From assembly GCF_016587435.1 (NCBI RefSeq), contig NZ_BNJJ01000013.1, forward strand, positions 124,001 through 188,000: a DNA stretch of 64,000 bases, read 5' to 3'. The notes beneath the pieces are model-generated. The model was given only the letters and a program-made list of their open reading frames with translations, searched no databases and had not been told where the DNA came from. Below are positions 47,153 to 56,191 of this stretch, piece by piece; the stretch's first letter is position 1, and the number at the start of each line of letters is the position of its first letter. The position numbers and the translations under genes were made by a program. The stretch comes from Dictyobacter formicarum. Its GTDB lineage: Bacteria > Chloroflexota > Ktedonobacteria > Ktedonobacterales > Ktedonobacteraceae.

Positions 47153-47989
47153 ATGATAGAAGAAACATCAGCATCCAGAAAATTTTTGCTCACTCGTCCA
47201 GCTCAAAGGATGGTCAGTATGGATGGTATGGAAGATACAACAACAGAGGATATGCAGCCGTCTCCACAACCTTCGGGAACGCCTGAGGGAAGGCGCCAGC
47301 GTGGGGCTTTTTCCTGGAATAGCTGGCTTATTCCGTTGCTCATACTTTTACTCTGTATCGGCTTTGTGCTAACCAATCTATTTCAAGCCCAGAACGCTCG
47401 TATGCTCACCGTGCAAACACAAAATGCCCAGCTGCAACTGGCCAGGGAACAGCAACAAGAAACGATTCTACAAAACTATCTGAATAAGATATCTGATCTG
47501 CTGGTACATGATCAACTGCTTGCGAAACGCAAAGCCTCCGATCCGGCCAAAATAGCTGCCGACGCCCTGACGCGGCAGGCATTTAGTCGTCTAGACCCGG
47601 ATCGTAAAGCAGCATTAATGCGCTTCATCTATCAAACAAAACTGGTCAGCAATGATAGCGTCGTGCTCAATCTACAAGATGTCGATATCAGTAATGCTCA
47701 TCTGGGCCAGATAGATATTCGCGACACGTACCTGGTAGGCGCCAATATGAGCGGAGCAGACTTGCATGGAGCCATCCTCAGCGATACAATTCTTACGTTC
47801 ACCAATCTCTCAGGCGCCAATCTAGCTAAGGCGGATTTACATGCCAGCGATATGCATAATACCAACCTGGCTGGTGCTAACCTGGCTGGCGCCAATCTAC
47901 GCGACGTCACAGGGCTGACCTCCGACCAGTTAGCAAAGGTACGCTCTTTAAGCGGTGCTACCATGCCAGATGGAACTGTACACCGCTGA
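47153..47989 (+). CDS. Membrane protein with pentapeptide repeats
   Basis: A 278-residue protein. After a polar N-terminus lies one membrane helix (about 60-82, WLIPLLILLLCIGFVLTNLF), a coiled-coil-prone Gln-rich stretch (QNARMLTVQTQNAQLQLAREQQQE), and a C-terminal block of pentapeptide repeats with the A(D/N)LxX pattern (about 180-255: AHLGQ, TYLVG, ANMSG, ADLHG and on). Such repeats fold as a right-handed quadrilateral helix. It may be exported or anchored; its role is unknown. The start is uncertain: a later ATG at 47219 is preceded by AAAGG. Confidence 0.75.
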   Translation: MIEETSASRKFLLTRPAQRMVSMDGMEDTTTEDMQPSPQPSGTPEGRRQRGAFSWNSWLIPLLILLLCIGFVLTNLFQAQNARMLTVQTQNAQLQLAREQQQETILQNYLNKISDLLVHDQLLAKRKASDPAKIAADALTRQAFSRLDPDRKAALMRFIYQTKLVSNDSVVLNLQDVDISNAHLGQIDIRDTYLVGANMSGADLHGAILSDTILTFTNLSGANLAKADLHASDMHNTNLAGANLAGANLRDVTGLTSDQLAKVRSLSGATMPDGTVHR

Positions 47990-48143
47990 ATACTATCTTC
48001 TTATGTACCGTATCTTTTTATACTCGAAAGGCCTGTAAACTTCATCTTTAATTCATTTTTCTCTGGTAATGTAATAAGTACTGTGGCAATAACTATGCTT
48101 CAAAACAAAGGAATCACATCGTAACTCTATGAAGGAGCGTTGC

Positions 48144-48821
48144 GTGCATATTTTAGTTGTCGAAGATCATCCTACACTGGGACCGGATCTCAAACGAGGC
48201 TTAGAAAATAATCATTACTATGTTGATCTTGTGGTTACAGGACCCGAAGCCCTGGCGCGAGCATTCAAGTTTCCCTATAACCTGATTATTTTAGATGTAT
48301 TATTGCCTGGTCTTAATGGCTGGGAGGTCTGCCTGCAACTACGTGATCACCAGCAGACGGCTCCGATCCTCTTCCTTACGGCCCTGAACAAAGTCGATCA
48401 GCGCATCAAAGGACTGGATATGGGTGCGGATGACTATCTGACCAAGCCTTTTTCGTTTCAAGAACTTGAAGCGCGGGTGCGCGCCCTCTTGCGCCGCGAT
48501 CAGCCACCTCAAGCACCGGTGCTACGCTTCATGGATATCTCCCTGGATACGCGCACCCATGAGGTCCAGCGTGGTGAGCGTCCTCTGACACTATCCAGTA
48601 AAGAATACGCGCTATTGGATTTTCTGATGCGCCATCCGCATCATGTGCTCAGTCGCGACATGATCGCAGAACATGTCTGGGACTATGATGCCGAACACCT
48701 TTCCAATGTCATAGATGTATATATTCGTTATCTGCGCACCAAACTGTGCGCTGGCGGCGAACCAGATGTCATCCATACCGTACGTGGCTCTGGCTATCAA
48801 TTAAAGGAGCCAACACAATGA
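48144..48821 (+). CDS. OmpR-type response regulator
   Basis: A 225-residue winged-helix response regulator with receiver Asp D51 (LIILDVLLPGLNG), LTKPFSFQELEARVRALLRR, and the OmpR winged helix at the end (LTLSSKEYALLDFLMRHPHHVLSR...). I prefer the GTG at 48144 because AAGGAG lies six bases upstream; the in-frame ATG at 48129 adds five residues with no good site. The next gene, its kinase, overlaps by 4 bp. Confidence 0.93.
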   Translation: MHILVVEDHPTLGPDLKRGLENNHYYVDLVVTGPEALARAFKFPYNLIILDVLLPGLNGWEVCLQLRDHQQTAPILFLTALNKVDQRIKGLDMGADDYLTKPFSFQELEARVRALLRRDQPPQAPVLRFMDISLDTRTHEVQRGERPLTLSSKEYALLDFLMRHPHHVLSRDMIAEHVWDYDAEHLSNVIDVYIRYLRTKLCAGGEPDVIHTVRGSGYQLKEPTQ

Positions 48822-50329
48822 GACTCTTCCAAAAGCCTTTGTGGCCACTGGGTATCCGACTACAATTGACTCTCTGGTTTACATGCGTCTTTGCTATTCT
48901 GTTATTTATAGCCAGCGCCTTTCTCTACAAGCACTTACAAACATCGCTGGCTGGCAGTCTGGATGGCGCCCTGCAGAGCCGTGCCGAACAGATCGCCGGC
49001 GAGATCTACCTGGAAAATGGCACTATCCAGATGCATGAATCGGTTGGTCAATTACCAGGATTTGACCGGGATGCCAGTAGCCGTCCTCTCACAACGACCG
49101 ATGTAAATGACGATATTCTGGTACGCATCCTGGATGCCCATGGAAAGCCATTTCGTAGCACACCAGCCTTTCGCTTGCTACGTGTGCCATCCAGCAGCGT
49201 GACCCAGACGCTGAAAGGGGAACCCTGGCAGGCCACCATAACGACGCTGGATGGCCACGAGAATGCGCGCATCTATAGTCGCACAGTCAACAAAGATGGC
49301 CAGCTGATCGCCATCATACAGGTGGGACAATTCACGAACGAATTGCAAGATATGCTGCACCATGTGGCCGAAGAGCTACTGATCATGGGCGTGGTGGTGC
49401 TCCTCTTCAGTGCCGTGGGCAGCTATTGGCTGGCCTCACGAGCATTCGCCCCCATTCACAATTTGATCCGCACAGCTCGTTCCATCAAAGAAGGAGACCT
49501 GCAACAGCGTGTACCGGTACCGGCGGCCCGCGATGAGGTTTATTTTCTGGCCGTCACGTTGAATGAAATGATTGAGAGCCTGGACGCCGTCTTCTCGCGC
49601 CAACGGCGTTTTGTGGCCGATGCCTCGCACGAACTACGGACTCCAGTCGCCGTTATTCGCAGCACAACCGATGTGGCTCTGCTCCATGCCACCACTCAGG
49701 AAGAATACATATCGGTTCTGCGCAATGTCAATATAGAAGCCGAGCGTCTCGGTCGCCTGATCAATGACCTGCTGGCCCTGGCCCGTGGGGATGAAGGTAA
49801 GATCAAGCTAGAGCACGAACCGGTACGCCTGGATCAGCTGGCGGATGTCGTGGCCGCCAACGCCGACACCATCGCCGAAGAGCATCATGTAACCATTCAC
49901 CGCTCGCAGCTCCAGCCCGTTACGGTCCTGGGAGATGAAACCCGGTTGATCCAGATGATCATGAACCTCTTAGACAACGCCATCATCTATACCAATCCCG
50001 GGGGCTCGGTCACCTTGAGCGTGACCGCAACGCCAACCCATGCCATCGTGACCATTCAGGATACCGGCATCGGCATCGACAAAGAACATCTCGCGCATAT
50101 CTTCGAGCGCTTCTATCGCGTCGATCAAGCGCGTATGCGCAATGCTGGTGGGAGCAGTGGATTGGGACTGGCCATCGTGGACTGGACGGTGCAGGCACAC
50201 CAGGGAACTATTACGGTAGAAAGCCAACCAGGTCAGGGAAGTACATTCACCGTCAGCCTGCCACGCGCCATCGAAGCCACGCCCAAAGAAAGTGTGCTGA
50301 TCGGAGGTCACGAGAAAGCCAGGAAATAA
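48818..50329 (+). CDS. Sensor histidine kinase (HAMP-HisKA-HATPase)
   Basis: A 503-residue classical kinase: two membrane helices bracket an outside domain (about 42-180), then a HAMP domain (ASRAFAPIHNLIRTARSIKEGDL), HisKA with H271 in ASHELRTPVAV, and the HATPase N, G1 and G2 motifs (NLLDNAIIYTNPGG, IQDTGIGI, GGSSGLGLAIV). It begins inside the response-regulator stop (ATGA), so the pair is coupled. The signal is unknown. Confidence 0.95.
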   Translation: MRLFQKPLWPLGIRLQLTLWFTCVFAILLFIASAFLYKHLQTSLAGSLDGALQSRAEQIAGEIYLENGTIQMHESVGQLPGFDRDASSRPLTTTDVNDDILVRILDAHGKPFRSTPAFRLLRVPSSSVTQTLKGEPWQATITTLDGHENARIYSRTVNKDGQLIAIIQVGQFTNELQDMLHHVAEELLIMGVVVLLFSAVGSYWLASRAFAPIHNLIRTARSIKEGDLQQRVPVPAARDEVYFLAVTLNEMIESLDAVFSRQRRFVADASHELRTPVAVIRSTTDVALLHATTQEEYISVLRNVNIEAERLGRLINDLLALARGDEGKIKLEHEPVRLDQLADVVAANADTIAEEHHVTIHRSQLQPVTVLGDETRLIQMIMNLLDNAIIYTNPGGSVTLSVTATPTHAIVTIQDTGIGIDKEHLAHIFERFYRVDQARMRNAGGSSGLGLAIVDWTVQAHQGTITVESQPGQGSTFTVSLPRAIEATPKESVLIGGHEKARK

Positions 50330-50500
50330 ACTGAAAAATAGCCAGTGGCTATTAGCAGTAAAAAACAGCAAGCGTTTCAATCTGCTCGCTTTGTGTGATA
50401 TAAAGAGGTTTACATCCTGATACAATAAAGCTTACAGGCTTTTTGTCCTTGCCAACACAACAACCATAAACCATAACAACCCAAAAGTGAGTAGATAACA

Positions 50501-51931
50501 ATGCCTTATACATCCATACGCGAAGCTGCGGACGAAATTCATTCGGGAATTATTACTCCCACTGAAATGGTCTTAGAAACGCTAGAACAGATTGACGAGA
50601 CTGATGGGGACATCCAGGCTTTCGTAACTGTAATACGTGAGCAGGCGCTCCAGGATGCTGAGCAAGCTGAGCGCGAATTGCGCACCGGACTCTACCGCAG
50701 TCCATTGCATGGTATTCCCATCGCCATTAAAGACTTGATAGCCGTCAAAGGCGTTCCGACCACGGCCAGCTCAAAAGTGCTGGCCGAAAATATCGCAACC
50801 GAAAATGCCATGGTTATCGAACAGTTGCGCAAAGCAGGCGCCATCATCATCGGCACAACTAACACCTTTGAGTTTGCCTATGGACCCTATGCGCCGCCCA
50901 CGCGCAATCCCTGGGATCACACACGCACCACGGGTGGATCGAGCGGTGGCTCAGCCGCTGCGGTGGCCGCTGGCATGACTTTGGGAGCGATTGGCACCGA
51001 TACAGGCGGCTCAATTCGCATTCCAGCAGCCTGCTGTGGTATCACAGGGCTCAAACCAACCTACGGTCGCGTCAGTTGTTATGGTGTCATCCCACTCAGC
51101 TGGTCACTCGACCATGTCGGACCACTAGGACGCAGCGCCGAAGACTGCGCCATCATGTTTGACGCCATCGCCAAATACGATCCTCGCGATCCCAACAGCG
51201 TCTCTGGACCACCCAGTCGCCCGGCCACCACGCTGATTGAAGGGGTCGAGGGCCGAGGTCCACTCTCTCTACAGGGTCTGCGCCTGGGCATCCCCCAGGA
51301 TGCCTTCGTTGATCCAATCGATCCCGAGGTCCGGCTCGCCTGGAAAGCGGCCTGCCGCGTTCTGGAAGAAGAAGGTATAGAGATCATCAACGTCGAACTG
51401 CCACGGCCAACCATGGATCTCTATCGCACCATCCAAAAACCCGAAGCGACACTGGCCCACACCCAAAAAGGTTGGTATCCCACACATAATGAGCTCTACG
51501 GCGATCTGGTGCGCACGCGCTTACAGGAAGGTCGCTGTATCCCTGCCATAGACTATCTGAACGCCCAGCAGGAACGCCGCACCTTCGCCAGCAGCCTGCG
51601 CAGTCTGATGCAACGTGTGGATGCACTGGTGCTCCCGACTGTCCCTACGCCAGCTATTCCACTGGAGTTGGCAGGCAAAACGATCGAGATTGATGGCCAT
51701 ACGGAGGATGCCACCACCGCTTATCTGCGCATTACCATGCCATTCAACCTGGCGGGACTGCCCACTGTCGCATTCCCGGCTGGCTTCAGCGCCACGGGAC
51801 TACCCATCGGCCTCCAGGTGGCAGGCAGACCTTTCGAGGAAGCTACGGTGCTGCGCATCGTACATGCCTACCAACAGATGACCGATTGGCACCAGCGTCC
51901 ACTTCCTTCCAATACAGATCAAAATGTATAA
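50501..51931 (+). CDS. Amidase signature enzyme, GatA-like
   Basis: A 476-residue amidase with the Ser-cisSer-Lys triad: K77 (IAIKDLI), S147 ([15 protein letters not shown]) and S171 ([11 protein letters not shown]). It resembles aspartyl/glutamyl-tRNA amidotransferase subunit A, but no gatB or gatC is near and it stands alone, so it may be a stand-alone amidase with another substrate. The ribosome site before the ATG is weak. Confidence 0.88.
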   Translation: MPYTSIREAADEIHSGIITPTEMVLETLEQIDETDGDIQAFVTVIREQALQDAEQAERELRTGLYRSPLHGIPIAIKDLIAVKGVPTTASSKVLAENIATENAMVIEQLRKAGAIIIGTTNTFEFAYGPYAPPTRNPWDHTRTTGGSSGGSAAAVAAGMTLGAIGTDTGGSIRIPAACCGITGLKPTYGRVSCYGVIPLSWSLDHVGPLGRSAEDCAIMFDAIAKYDPRDPNSVSGPPSRPATTLIEGVEGRGPLSLQGLRLGIPQDAFVDPIDPEVRLAWKAACRVLEEEGIEIINVELPRPTMDLYRTIQKPEATLAHTQKGWYPTHNELYGDLVRTRLQEGRCIPAIDYLNAQQERRTFASSLRSLMQRVDALVLPTVPTPAIPLELAGKTIEIDGHTEDATTAYLRITMPFNLAGLPTVAFPAGFSATGLPIGLQVAGRPFEEATVLRIVHAYQQMTDWHQRPLPSNTDQNV

Positions 51932-51941
51932 GCAATAAAAC

Positions 51942-51984
51942 ATGTGGCAGGCGGGGCGTTCAAAGCTCTACCTGCCTGCCACAT
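51942..51984. terminator. Palindrome after the amidase gene
   Basis: 14-bp arms ATGTGGCAGGCGGG (51942-51955) and CCTGCCTGCCACAT (51971-51984), one mismatch. It follows the amidase stop by 10 bp and also overlaps the first ATG of the next frame. Confidence 0.7.
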
Positions 51985-52748
51985 ATTGTCAGCAAAAAAT
52001 AGTCAGACCAGAATCTCACCGCACAGATCCGCAAATCAGTTCTATCATTCTAGCGGCCGGCATTATCGGTCAACAAAAATTAACCCAAAAACAACTAGAA
52101 GAGCTCCTCTCAGTGACACTTGATCAAGATCACCTCTTCTATCAGGTCGGAGAAACAGGAACAGACTCGGTCTTCATGCGCAGTTTCTCCTGTCTGATCA
52201 TCGCATCAATTCTTTTTAACGATTCGCCTGATCCGCACCTGTCATCCTCCACAATCACCCTTGTCAAGGAAAAACTCTCTCATTATGCACAGGAAGAAAA
52301 GGACTGGCGTGGCTATGTCGAAGGCAAAGGCTGGGCACACGCCATGGCCCATCTAGCCGACGCCCTCGACGAGTGTGCGCAACATCCACATATGTCAAAC
52401 AAAGACCGCCAGGAAATCCTGGTGCTGGTCAGTGAATTGGCCACGCTAGACGAACCACTCTATCATGAAGAAGACCTGCGCCTGGCAAAAATAGCCTATC
52501 ATATCATTCTGGGGCACCAGGTCGATGATAACTTTATCTCCAAATGGATCGAAATGTGCTCTATTTCGCGTGACCTGGATGTTGAATCCTGGATGCGCAT
52601 CATTAACGCAAAAAATGTCTTACGTAGCCTTTACTTTTTACTGCACTGGGACAATATGGCGCCCCTGGTCACCGAGCGCATCTCAGAGATACTCTACAAA
52701 CAAGACGAAGTCTATCTTGAAGCAAAGAAGACAACAGCAGAGGATTAG
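51942..52748 (+). CDS. DUF2785 protein, N-terminus perhaps replaced by a palindrome
   Basis: A 268-residue frame whose last ~230 residues match DUF2785 (for example HLFYQVGETGTDSVFMRSFSCLIIA, GYVEGKGWAHAMAHLADALDE, WMRIINAKNVLRSLYFLLHWDN). Function unknown. The first 14 codons (51942-51984) lie inside a terminator-like palindrome after the amidase gene and do not look like the family's usual N-terminus, which is about 30 residues longer. Either this is a 5'-cut gene or the true start lies further in (GTG at about 52112). Confidence 0.75.
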   Translation: MWQAGRSKLYLPATYCQQKIVRPESHRTDPQISSIILAAGIIGQQKLTQKQLEELLSVTLDQDHLFYQVGETGTDSVFMRSFSCLIIASILFNDSPDPHLSSSTITLVKEKLSHYAQEEKDWRGYVEGKGWAHAMAHLADALDECAQHPHMSNKDRQEILVLVSELATLDEPLYHEEDLRLAKIAYHIILGHQVDDNFISKWIEMCSISRDLDVESWMRIINAKNVLRSLYFLLHWDNMAPLVTERISEILYKQDEVYLEAKKTTAED

Positions 52749-52767
52749 ACTCGATAGGGGAGAACAC

Positions 52768-52800
52768 AAAAAAGGATGTCCAGGCTGGGCATCCTTTTTT
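52768..52800. terminator. Bidirectional intrinsic terminator
   Basis: AAAAAAGGATG (52768-52778) and CATCCTTTTTT (52790-52800), with A and T runs on both sides. It separates the DUF2785 gene from the convergent receiver gene. Confidence 0.85.
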
Positions 52801-52829
52801 AACCACTACATAAAATGATCATCTTTATA

Positions 52830-53228
52830 TTATCCTAGTATAGTCTGAATGGTATCCAAAAGATCATCCAGCTCAAACGGCTTCTGCAAACACGCCATAT
52901 TGCGCTTCTGAGCCTCATCCTTAGGAAGGTAAGCACTCATCATGATTATGGGTACATCATCTATTTCAGCCATGGCACGCATACGATCACACAATTCCAG
53001 GCCATCCATATGTGGTAAGCGATAATCGGTGATTACCAGGCACGGCTTCTGCACACGCATAGTTTTTAAAGCCTGAAAGCCATCAGTTACCAGCATCGCA
53101 TTGTATGGAGTTTCCATAATAAGCGCATCAATCAGTAAAGTACCAATACTATCATCATCTTCTACCACCAATATAGTATTTTGTATATCATATTCTTTTG
53201 TAATTGTGAAGTCTCCCAAACCCTGCAT
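52830..53228 (-). CDS. Single-domain response regulator (CheY-like)
   Basis: A 132-residue protein consisting only of a receiver domain: acidic pocket D24-D25-D26, phosphoacceptor D68 (LVITDYRLPHMDG), switch Ser (IIMMSAYLP) and Lys in CLQKPFEL. It has no output domain, so it acts through protein contacts. No kinase is adjacent. Confidence 0.93.
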   Translation of the reverse strand: MQGLGDFTITKEYDIQNTILVVEDDDSIGTLLIDALIMETPYNAMLVTDGFQALKTMRVQKPCLVITDYRLPHMDGLELCDRMRAMAEIDDVPIIMMSAYLPKDEAQKRNMACLQKPFELDDLLDTIQTILG

Positions 53229-53556
53229 AGTTAGAAATCTCCCCGGGGCTATAAATAAGCATCACAAATTTTATTCTAACAAAATAAACACGGCTGATAA
53301 ATCCATGCCGTTTCATCAAATTATCCATTTTATATTAGTTTTTACTGAGGAAATGGCGCGACCGATTACCAGGCGCTCAAAATCACGACCAATACGCGCA
53401 ATAGCAACAGGACAGAGATGCACTATTTAAAGATGGATTTAAAAGAATACATTCATCTGCTCAAAAAAGTGGTCGTAAAAATTCCCATAAAAAAAGCTTG
53501 ACAGCCATAAAAGTTATCTGTATAATCTACAACGTAGTCGGCGAACTACATGTCAA
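53229..53556. other. Gene-free region before the tRNA-type promoter
   Basis: Nothing gene-like is seen to 53490. The last part carries the promoter listed at 53498-53526. Confidence 0.5.
53498..53526 (+). promoter_or_regulatory. Promoter of the original tRNA-Thr gene (left)
   Basis: TTGACA (53498-53503) and TATAAT (53521-53526) with a 17-bp spacer, 30 bp before the tRNA 5' half. Consensus quality. Confidence 0.8.
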
Positions 53557-53593
53557 GCCGAAGTAGCTCAGTGGTAGAGCAACGGTTTTGTAA
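53557..53593 (+). repeat. Left attachment repeat: 5' half of tRNA-Thr
   Basis: 37 bp identical to positions 1-37 of the intact tRNA-Thr at 58116-58152, ending in the anticodon loop. After it the sequence turns into element DNA (GCTGTAGCATG). It is the attL-like site and a non-functional tRNA piece. Confidence 0.9.
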
Positions 53594-53631
53594 GCTGTAG
53601 CATGAGCTAAAATATATAGTGAACAAGCTTC

Positions 53632-53658
53632 ACACCTGCTTTTAAGGCAGGTGTTTTT
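53632..53658 (+). terminator. Terminator after the truncated tRNA
   Basis: ACACCTGC (53632-53639) pairs with GCAGGTGT (53647-53654), followed by TTTT. It would end a transcript of about 125 nt started at the left tRNA promoter, and faces the end of the leftward HTH gene. Confidence 0.8.
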
Positions 53659-53663
53659 GTTTG

Positions 53664-54494
53664 CTATTTAGCTGGCGATATACGGTTCTTACGGTTCTGG
53701 TTATGAGTTTTTTGCCACTCTTTTAACTCTTTTTTGTAGTCAATCAAGAGGAAAGATGTCGATGTTTCGGGGTCCAAGACAAATGTTAACCTCTTGTTGA
53801 GCCTCTTGCCATACTCCTGCATACCTGCGTGAATAGACATTGCAATACCTGTAGGTGTCTCGCTGGTGGCGTAGAACTTGGAGAATATAATACCTCTCTG
53901 GCCAAGCTTTCCCAGTTCGCGTCTGATACCTCTCAAGAGGACAGATACATAGTGCATTCTCGTTGTGTCATTTAGATCTGGCTCACTTGCGATGATCAGT
54001 AAGCAGCTAACAGCCTTGCCTTCCTCGTACGTCTCCACTTTGTCGGCTGTGATATTCCAACCTCTGATTTTACCTGCCATAAAGTCCATTAAGCATTCTT
54101 CCTGCAAAGGTAAAAGATGAAAGAATGCTACTACTTTCTCGTTGTGCTTTACGACATAGCAGCTTTCCGGGTTCTTCTCCAGCCAAGACCGCCGTAACTC
54201 TGCGCTCATTGTCGGGCCAATAGCTCGTAGTGCAACGTCATAAACCATATCCATATCAGATGGCTGCGCTATTTCAAATGTGGTCTTAGGTGGCTCCTTT
54301 GCTGTCAGAAACGCCATCCACTTTTCTGCATAATCATCTACCTCTGCCTTTAGGTATACGCCATACTGCTTTCCTGGCGGGATGACTTTTTTAATTTTGC
54401 GCTGGTTCACGAGATTTCTAAGCGCTGGCTCCGTGATGCCTAGCAGTCTTTGCACATCTCGTCCAGTATAGTAGCGATCGCTGAGCTTTGGCAT
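53664..54494 (-). CDS. HTH protein fused to a GNAT-like domain
   Basis: A 276-residue protein. The first ~55 residues (YYTGRDVQRLLGITEPALRNLVNQRKI...) are a MerR/excisionase-type HTH, ending in YGVYLKAEVDDYA. Residues ~70-260 resemble a GNAT acyltransferase fold (FEIAQPSDMDMVYDVALRAIG, CYVVKHNEKVVAFFHLLP, YVSVLLRGIRRELGKLGQRGIIFSKFYATS, GIAMSIHAGMQEY), though the CoA loop is not clear. A basic tail ends it. It sits at the element's left end and faces a set of AATGTGA repeats, so it is a good candidate for the element's regulator or excision factor. Confidence 0.75.
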   Translation of the reverse strand: MPKLSDRYYTGRDVQRLLGITEPALRNLVNQRKIKKVIPPGKQYGVYLKAEVDDYAEKWMAFLTAKEPPKTTFEIAQPSDMDMVYDVALRAIGPTMSAELRRSWLEKNPESCYVVKHNEKVVAFFHLLPLQEECLMDFMAGKIRGWNITADKVETYEEGKAVSCLLIIASEPDLNDTTRMHYVSVLLRGIRRELGKLGQRGIIFSKFYATSETPTGIAMSIHAGMQEYGKRLNKRLTFVLDPETSTSFLLIDYKKELKEWQKTHNQNRKNRISPAK

Positions 54495-54517
54495 TATTGT
54501 AGACCTCCCTCAATAAT

Positions 54518-54694
54518 GTAAATGTGACTTATGTTTCCTCCTCTAATTCTACCATAAATGTGAAGTTACACAACCACCAACTTTCATAAATGTGACTTAG
54601 CGATATAAGGTTATTAATGTGAACATCAAAAATGTTGACAATCAAAAACTGGTGTGCTATATTTCTTCTATAGAAGTTCACATTCACATTTTCG
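54518..54694. repeat. Cluster of AATGTGA repeats in the divergent promoter
   Basis: AATGTGA occurs in direct orientation at 54521, 54557, 54589 and 54616 (three of them as TAAATGTGA), and twice inverted within 54674-54694 (TTCACATTCACATTTTC). They lie between the HTH gene and the rightward gene at 54730, as operator or iteron-like sites would. Confidence 0.65.
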
Positions 54695-54729
54695 ACAGTA
54701 ACACGAACCAAATCAGAAAGGTCTTTCAC

Positions 54730-55206
54730 ATGTTAAAACCTACTCGAACAACTGATGCTCTGCCTATGATTGGTTTTGTAGTTCCAACTTGTGAGAATGA
54801 AATACCCGATTATTCGCCTTCATTGCTTTTGAGTTATGCTGGCCTGGATCATCAAATTGTTGGTAGTCGATTTTTTACTAAAGCTTGTATGTGGGGCTTT
54901 ACCTGTTTCTTTGATGATATGTTCGATCCTCACACTGGTAAATATGAGCATCGCTTTTATACACTCCAGGCGGTTCTTGAGGATATGTACCATGACATTC
55001 TTGATCACTACTTTCATGCTAATGACTTACCTTTTGAAGTGAGTGTTGGCTGCTCTTTAGGGCGTCTGTCTGCTCTGGCTCTCTATCAACCTGATGTCGC
55101 GGCGGCTGCCTATCAATCATGGCTGGCTCTGGTTCGTGTTTCGGTCAAGCAGAATTATGCATGCCTGTGTGAGGTGTCGAATGATCAGCAAGAGGTAGGC
55201 GCCTAA
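54730..55206 (+). CDS. Element protein of unknown function
   Basis: A 158-residue protein starting at the ATG after AGAAAGG, with a longer in-frame extension upstream (GTG 54619) that would run through the repeat cluster. It is rich in aromatic and Cys residues (SRFFTKACMWGFTCFFDDMFDPHTG, RFYTLQAVLEDMYHDILDHYFHAN). I do not recognise the family. No signal peptide is seen. A terminator follows at 55267. Confidence 0.6.
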   Translation: MLKPTRTTDALPMIGFVVPTCENEIPDYSPSLLLSYAGLDHQIVGSRFFTKACMWGFTCFFDDMFDPHTGKYEHRFYTLQAVLEDMYHDILDHYFHANDLPFEVSVGCSLGRLSALALYQPDVAAAAYQSWLALVRVSVKQNYACLCEVSNDQQEVGA

Positions 55207-55266
55207 TGCTTCTCCCTCCAGCTGCTCTCTCTGAGCAATCTATGCGCCTGGCTCCGCATGCACAAC

Positions 55267-55291
55267 GCCCGACTTTTCACGTCGGGCTTTG
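55267..55291 (+). terminator. Intrinsic terminator after the 54730 gene
   Basis: GCCCGAC (55267-55273) pairs with GTCGGGC (55281-55287), followed by TTTG. It ends the transcript of the gene at 54730-55206. Confidence 0.7.
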
Positions 55292-55656
55292 CGCTTTTCC
55301 CTGGAGTGCTGCGCCTGGCCGGGATGGCTTTCGCCTGGTCGCCCAACGTCTACGCCCTGGCTGCTTCTTGTACGCCTGTACGCCTGCACGCCTCACGCTG
55401 AAGAGAGAAACGCTTGCTATCGGCTGCAGCGTTCCTGCTGTCTCTCTCTTTCTCTCCTGGATCTTTTCTCATCAATCTTTTAGCGCCACGCGCCAGGCGC
55501 CCAACTCTTCGACTCGCCCAACGCGAACCATGCTAAAAGAAACCTACGCTGAAACAGCCCTCAGGCATCCAGGAGCTGAGGCACGTACTCAAACGCTCGC
55601 CGACGATCGCGCTCGCCCTGCGGCGGTGCGAAGCAAGCGTTCTACCTTTGAAGGTT

Positions 55657-55741
55657 CTGCTAAGCTTGGAATGGCGAGGCGAGAGGGTAGATCTCATACT
55701 CCTCAGTATATCCTCTCGCCTCGGCATGGAATGCATAGCAG
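55657..55741. ncRNA. Candidate structured RNA or cruciform in the element
   Basis: An outer pairing CTGCTA (55657-55662) with TAGCAG (55736-55741) encloses a perfect 12-bp stem (55675-55686 with 55712-55723), capped by ATACT-CCTC-AGTAT. A small ACCTTTGAAGGT hairpin precedes it. No known RNA family is recognised and the strand is not determined. Confidence 0.3.
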
Positions 55742-55811
55742 GGCCGCAAAAGGTGGAGACGCTAGCCGCGAGCAATGCTCAACATCGTATGCCTATATTG
55801 GCTTTATATTT

Positions 55812-56030
55812 CTAACGGTTCCTCTTACGCTTCTCTCTGAGTGCCTTAACGAAGAAAAAGAGAACATAGCAACACCCAATACCACTCAAAATTATTGCAA
55901 TGACTCTGAGGGGGACTACATTGGTAAAATCTGCCACAAGGCTCAAAATAGCACAAAGCAAAAAAAGCGCAATTGCTATAAGTTCAGGAGCAAGCAGATT
56001 AATATGCTGAGGCTTCTTCATGGTATCCAT
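55812..56030 (-). CDS. Small membrane protein of the element
   Basis: A 72-residue protein with two membrane helices (ELIAIALFLLCAILSLVADF and VIAIILSGIGCCYVLFFFV) and a basic end (KALREKRKRNR). AAGG lies just before the ATG. Family unknown. Confidence 0.5.
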   Translation of the reverse strand: MDTMKKPQHINLLAPELIAIALFLLCAILSLVADFTNVVPLRVIAIILSGIGCCYVLFFFVKALREKRKRNR

Positions 56031-56191
56031 CCAACCTTATTCATTAGTATTTCCGTATTATACTTCCAATCTTCATTAGTTGATCTGGCTGCTCATCAAC
56101 GGCACCCCACGAAACCAGTAACACGTGGGGTGCGAACTACATTCTCTCTGTTCTCAGTTATATTCTTCTCATTTGTTGAAAGGTGGTTTTC

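Larger units (their letters stand above)
55207..55811. other. Non-coding part of the element with strong secondary structure
   Basis: A long frame exists on the plus strand, but it starts at the previous stop, crosses a terminator, and runs antisense over the next gene, so I do not accept it. A nested hairpin lies at 55657-55741. Confidence 0.5.

Noticed and set aside
50337..50353. A hairpin after the histidine kinase gene as a terminator
   Set aside because: The 7-bp arms have no clear T-run and are much weaker than other terminators here.
50501..51931. gatA of a tRNA-dependent amidotransferase
   Set aside because: The amidase signature fits, but gatB and gatC are not nearby and the sequence alone cannot separate GatA from stand-alone amidases, so no symbol was given.
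54518..54694. A plasmid-type iteron origin
   Set aside because: The AATGTGA copies are short and unevenly spaced, and no replication initiator gene is present; operator sites are the simpler reading.
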